The notes beneath the pieces are model-generated. The model did no database searches, had not been told where the DNA came from, and saw only the letters and a program-made list of their open reading frames with translations. The position numbers and the translations under genes were made by a program. A stretch of DNA of 64,000 bases from Nocardia pseudovaccinii NBRC 100343 (GTDB lineage Bacteria > Actinomycetota > Actinomycetes > Mycobacteriales > Mycobacteriaceae): contig NZ_BDBY01000137.1 of the NCBI RefSeq assembly GCF_001613225.1, positions 1 through 64,000 on the forward strand, given 5' to 3'. Below, piece after piece: positions 60,791 to 64,000 of the stretch (within the stretch, counting starts at the first letter, position 1; every line of letters begins with the position of its first letter).

Positions 60791-61228
60791 GTGGACGACA
60801 TCGACCGGCAGATTCTGGCGCATCTACTGAAATCGGCGCGCGCCTCGTTCCAAGAAATCGGCGCGCGGGCCGGACTGTCCGCACCCGCGGTCAAGCGCCG
60901 CGTCGACAAGATGGTCGCCAGCCGCCAGATCACCGGCTTTACCGCACTGGTCAATCCCGCCGCACTCGGCTGGACCACCGAGGCCTACGTCGAGGTCTAC
61001 TACCGCGACAACATCACCCCCGCCGAACTGCGCCGCAGCCTCGAACCGATCCCCCAGGTAGTCGGTGTCTGGACCATCGCAGGCGAAGCCGACGCCCTGG
61101 TCCACGTGATGGCAACAGACATGGCCGAAATCGAATCCACCGTAGAACGCATCCGCGAAAACACCCGAGTAGGCCGCACCCGAAGCTCCATAGTCATGTC
61201 CCGAATCCTCGAACGCCCCCGCACCTGA
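60791..61228 (+). CDS. Lrp/AsnC-family regulator
   Basis: 145 residues. HTH in [58 protein letters not shown], then the RAM ligand domain ([49 protein letters not shown]). It is divergent from the DDAH-like gene, as in Mycobacterium tuberculosis (Rv2324/Rv2323c), and probably controls arginine use in response to an amino acid. GTG 60791 is chosen, since it gives the family-typical DD start. It ends 106 bases before cobH. Confidence 0.92.
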   Translation: MDDIDRQILAHLLKSARASFQEIGARAGLSAPAVKRRVDKMVASRQITGFTALVNPAALGWTTEAYVEVYYRDNITPAELRRSLEPIPQVVGVWTIAGEADALVHVMATDMAEIESTVERIRENTRVGRTRSSIVMSRILERPRT

Positions 61229-61334
61229 TCCGCTGAGAATGCGTTCAGATAGGTGCCCTCTCGATGTTTGCCGCCACCCTCGCATTCTCGACCCGCAGCG
61301 GACTTGCGGGAGGGGGGCTCATATGGTGGTGCGC

Positions 61335-61970
61335 ATGTCCGATGTTCGTACTGGTTATGTGACTGATGGGGCCGAGATTTATCGGCGGTCGTTCGCGATG
61401 ATTCGGGCGGAGGCGGATCTGAGTGGGTTTCCGCAGGATGTGGCTCAGGTTGTGGTGCGGATGATTCATGGGTGCGGGCAGGTGGATCTGGCCGGGGACG
61501 TGGCGTTTTCGCCCAGTGTGGTGGCGGCGGCGCGGGGCGCGCTGCAGGCGGGGGCTCCTATTCTCTGTGATGCGCAGATGGTCGCGTCCGGCGTGACGCG
61601 CAAGCGGTTGCCCGCGGACAATGACGTGATCTGCACCCTCGCCGATCCGCGAGTGCCGGAACTGGCTGCGGTGATGGGCAATACGCGGTCGGCCGCGGCG
61701 CTGGAGTTGTGGCGCGATCGCCTCGAGGGCGCGGTGGTCGCCATCGGTAACGCGCCGACCGCACTGTTCCATCTGCTCGACATGATCGATGCGGGTGCGC
61801 CGCGGCCCGCCGCCATTCTGGGCATTCCGGTCGGCTTCGTGGGCGCTGCCGAATCCAAGGACGCGCTGATCGAATTCGGCGGGGTCGAATATCTGACGGT
61901 GCGTGGGCGGCGCGGTGGCAGCGCCATCACCGCGTCGGCACTGAATGCGATTGCGAGCGAACAGGAATGA
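61335..61970 (+). CDS. cobH: Precorrin-8X methylmutase CobH
   Basis: 211 residues. Signature segments: [47 protein letters not shown], with the catalytic His in MIHGCG, and [16 protein letters not shown]. It moves a methyl group from C-11 to C-12 in precorrin-8X to form hydrogenobyrinate. ATG 61335 ([12 protein letters not shown]) is the family start. The stop overlaps the cobIJ start (ATGA). Confidence 0.95.
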   Translation: MSDVRTGYVTDGAEIYRRSFAMIRAEADLSGFPQDVAQVVVRMIHGCGQVDLAGDVAFSPSVVAAARGALQAGAPILCDAQMVASGVTRKRLPADNDVICTLADPRVPELAAVMGNTRSAAALELWRDRLEGAVVAIGNAPTALFHLLDMIDAGAPRPAAILGIPVGFVGAAESKDALIEFGGVEYLTVRGRRGGSAITASALNAIASEQE

Positions 61971-63595
61971 GCAACGGCAAGTTGTGGGGTGTCGGACTCG
62001 GCCCCGGTGATCCGGAGCTGGTGACGGTGAAGGCGGCGCGGGTGATCGCAGAGGCCGATGTCATCGCCTTCCACAGCGCACGCCACGGTCGCAGCATCTC
62101 GCGTGGCATCGCCGCGCCGTACATGCGCGCGGGCCAACTCGAGGAACACCTGATCTATCCGGTGACCACCGAGACGACCGACCACCCCGGCGGCTATCAG
62201 GGCGCCATCGACGAGTTCTACGAACAGGCCGCCGAACGCCTGGCAATTCATCTGGCGGCGGGCCGGTCCGTCGCACTGCTCGCCGCGGGCGATCCGCTCT
62301 TCTATAGCTCGTACATGCATATGCACCGCCGGTTGGCCGACCGGTTCGAGGCCGAGATCATCCCCGGCATCACCTCCGTGAGCGCGGCCTCGGCCGCCCT
62401 CGGCACCCCGCTCGTCGAGGGTGAGCAGGTACTGACCGTCCTGCCCGGCACCATGCCCACCGACGAACTCACCCGCCGCCTCCGCGATACCGACGCCGCC
62501 GCAATCATGAAGCTCGGCCGCACCTATCCAGGTGTGCGCCAAGCCCTCTCGGACTCCGGCCGCCTCGCCGACGCCTACTACATCGAACGCGCGAGCAGCA
62601 CCCGCCAGCGCGTACTCGCCGCCGACGACGTCGACGATGCGGATGTACCGTACTTCGCCATCACCGTCGTTCCGGGCCCGCAGCCGACAACCCCACTGCC
62701 CCTGACGAATTCGGAGCAGGGGCGGTCGCAGACGATCGGCGCGCAGGGTGCTACCGAGCCCTCCAGGTCAGCAGAGGCTGCGGGCAGCGAATCCCGCAGT
62801 GCGCAGACAGTTCCTTTCGACAGCTCGCGAGTCGAGGAAACCTCGAGCAGTTTCGGTGAAGTCGTGGTGGTCGGGCTCGGCCCGGGCTCACCCGACTGGA
62901 CCACACCCGAAGTCGAACGCGCACTCGCCGAGGCCACTGATCTGGTCGGCTACACGACCTACATCAATCGGGTGCCGTCGCGTCCCGGGCAGCGCAGGCA
63001 TGCCAGCGATAACCGGGTGGAATCCGAACGTGCCGCCATGGCATTGGATCTCGCGAAACAGGGTGCCAAGGTGGTTGTCGTGTCCTCGGGCGATCCCGGG
63101 GTCTTCGCGATGGCGGCTGCGGTACTGGAGGAGTCCGCCGATCCGCACTGGCACGGGGTGCCGGTGCGGGTGCTGCCCGGGCTCACCGCGGCCAATGCGG
63201 TCGCCAGCCGGGTCGGCGCGCCGCTCGGCCACGACTACGCGGTGATTTCGCTCTCGGACCGGCTCAAGCCGTGGGAGGTTGTCACGCAACGACTTTCGGC
63301 GGTCGCGGCGGCCGATATGGCGATCGCGATCTACAACCCCGCCTCCAGTCAGCGCACCTGGCAGGTCGCGGCGATGCGTGACGTACTGCTCGAGCATCGC
63401 AAGCCCGATACCCCGGTGGTGCTCGGTCGCGATGTCGGCGGACCCACCGAATCCGTCCGTGTGGTCACCCTCGCCGAGCTCGAGCCGGCCGAGGTCGATA
63501 TGCGCACACTGCTGATCATCGGTGCCTCCACCACCGCCGTAATCGAGTCCGAGCAGGGCACCAAGGTTTACACTTCGCGCCGCTACCAGCGTTGA
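61967..63595 (+). CDS. cobIJ: Fused precorrin-2 C20- / precorrin-3B C17-methyltransferase
   Basis: 542 residues with two tetrapyrrole methylase domains. The N-terminal CobI half covers about 1-235 ([46 protein letters not shown]). The C-terminal CobJ half covers about 300-540 ([49 protein letters not shown]). They are joined by a Ser/Thr/Gln-rich linker of about 60 residues that could be flexible. Both use S-adenosylmethionine. The fusion is the usual mycobacterial form. ATG overlaps cobH. Confidence 0.95.
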   Translation: MSNGKLWGVGLGPGDPELVTVKAARVIAEADVIAFHSARHGRSISRGIAAPYMRAGQLEEHLIYPVTTETTDHPGGYQGAIDEFYEQAAERLAIHLAAGRSVALLAAGDPLFYSSYMHMHRRLADRFEAEIIPGITSVSAASAALGTPLVEGEQVLTVLPGTMPTDELTRRLRDTDAAAIMKLGRTYPGVRQALSDSGRLADAYYIERASSTRQRVLAADDVDDADVPYFAITVVPGPQPTTPLPLTNSEQGRSQTIGAQGATEPSRSAEAAGSESRSAQTVPFDSSRVEETSSSFGEVVVVGLGPGSPDWTTPEVERALAEATDLVGYTTYINRVPSRPGQRRHASDNRVESERAAMALDLAKQGAKVVVVSSGDPGVFAMAAAVLEESADPHWHGVPVRVLPGLTAANAVASRVGAPLGHDYAVISLSDRLKPWEVVTQRLSAVAAADMAIAIYNPASSQRTWQVAAMRDVLLEHRKPDTPVVLGRDVGGPTESVRVVTLAELEPAEVDMRTLLIIGASTTAVIESEQGTKVYTSRRYQR

Positions 63596-63613
63596 TTTTG
63601 GAAAGGCAACCCG

Positions 63614-64000
63614 ATGCGCAAGCTCAAACTCCAGGTGCAGACCACCATCGACGGCTACATGTCCGGCCCGAACGGTGAGATGGACTGGATGACATTCCAG
63701 TGGTCCGATGACCTCGCCGCCCGCGTCACCGCCATTACCGCCGACTTCGACACCATCGTGCTCGGCCGCAAACTCGCCGAAGGCTTCATTCCGCACTGGG
63801 CCGCCAAGCCGGAACACGAGCCCCAGGTGGCCATCGACAAGATGAACAACACACCCAAGGTCGTGATCTCCAACAGCCTCACCGAATCGCCCTGGGAGAA
63901 CACCGTCGTATCGGGCGGCGACCTCGCCGAGACCATCAACAACCTCAAGGCCCAACCTGGGGACGACATCATCGTCTACGGCGGCGGCACCCTCGTCGCG
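63614..64000 (+). CDS. RibD C-terminal/DHFR-like protein, partial
   Basis: The first 129 codons only; the gene runs off the window. MRKLKLQVQTTIDGYMSGPNGEMDWMTF starts the RibD_C (dihydrofolate-reductase-like) fold, with DTIVLGRKLAEGFIPHW and IIVYGGGTLVA matching its strands and phosphate-binding loop. Stand-alone members reduce unknown substrates with NADPH. GAAAGG lies upstream of the ATG. It starts 18 bases after cobIJ, so it may share that transcript. Confidence 0.87.
   Translation, partial: MRKLKLQVQTTIDGYMSGPNGEMDWMTFQWSDDLAARVTAITADFDTIVLGRKLAEGFIPHWAAKPEHEPQVAIDKMNNTPKVVISNSLTESPWENTVVSGGDLAETINNLKAQPGDDIIVYGGGTLVA

Noticed and set aside
62888..63955. A 355-codon minus-strand frame
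   Set aside because: It is antisense to cobIJ and the RibD-like gene, both with clear motifs.

Overview
The window is high-GC actinobacterial DNA, most likely from Nocardia or a close relative in the Mycobacteriales. The evidence is the mix of MmpL and YrbE lipid transporters, Lsr2, SARP regulators, an F420/PPOX-type protein and a mycobacterial-style cobalamin locus (cobN, cobG, cobH, cobIJ). Genes are dense and often coupled by ATGA or GTGA overlaps. No rRNA, tRNA, CRISPR array or insertion sequence was recognised.

Region 1 (1-7.0 kb) is ordinary chromosome: a partial unknown gene, a sensor kinase that needs a frameshift, a Dps-like protein, a receiver-only protein, a NarL-type regulator, methionine aminopeptidase (map) and a large secreted lipoprotein.

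Region 2 (7.2-44.6 kb) looks like a specialised-metabolite island with no PKS or NRPS. Left arm (minus strand): two alpha/beta hydrolases, a fatty-acid desaturase and a tryptophan-halogenase-family flavoprotein, followed by a START-like protein, a SARP regulator, and a lipoprotein/MmpL pair. The central plus-strand operon (16.9-27.8 kb) encodes an aldehyde dehydrogenase-type enzyme, an acyl-CoA dehydrogenase, a class III aminotransferase, an aromatase/cyclase-like protein, a novel membrane protein, a flavin reductase, a DUF2156 transferase, two glycine-oxidase-like flavoproteins and an antiporter. Next come a TetR regulator, a YhgE-like membrane protein, and an orphan YrbE pair coupled to a MoxR/DUF58 module. 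The right arm mirrors the left: dehydrogenase, HxlR regulator, a second 268-residue SARP, Lsr2, a second halogenase, a ferredoxin-ferredoxin reductase fusion and an AurF-like di-iron oxygenase. My reading is a fatty acyl or similar acid that is desaturated, reduced and aminated, then halogenated and/or N-oxygenated, with lipid-type transport. The product is unknown.

Region 3 (44.8-52.8 kb): an XRE regulator, a PPOX protein, an epoxide hydrolase, a two-component system, a hypothetical protein, a gene-poor kilobase, a WYL regulator and a secreted protein.

Region 4 (53.0-64.0 kb): cobalamin synthesis with a cobalamin riboswitch ahead of cobN, interrupted by a ddaH/Lrp pair, ending in a truncated RibD/DHFR-like gene.

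Three shared palindromic operators tie the window together. GGTAT-N4-ATACC lies before both map and the XRE gene, on opposite sides of the 40-kb island. CATACT-N3-AGTATG and variants lie before the MmpL, YhgE, YrbE and dehydrogenase genes. ATTGCGGAAG-N5-CTTCCGCAAT lies before both the epoxide hydrolase and the WYL regulator.
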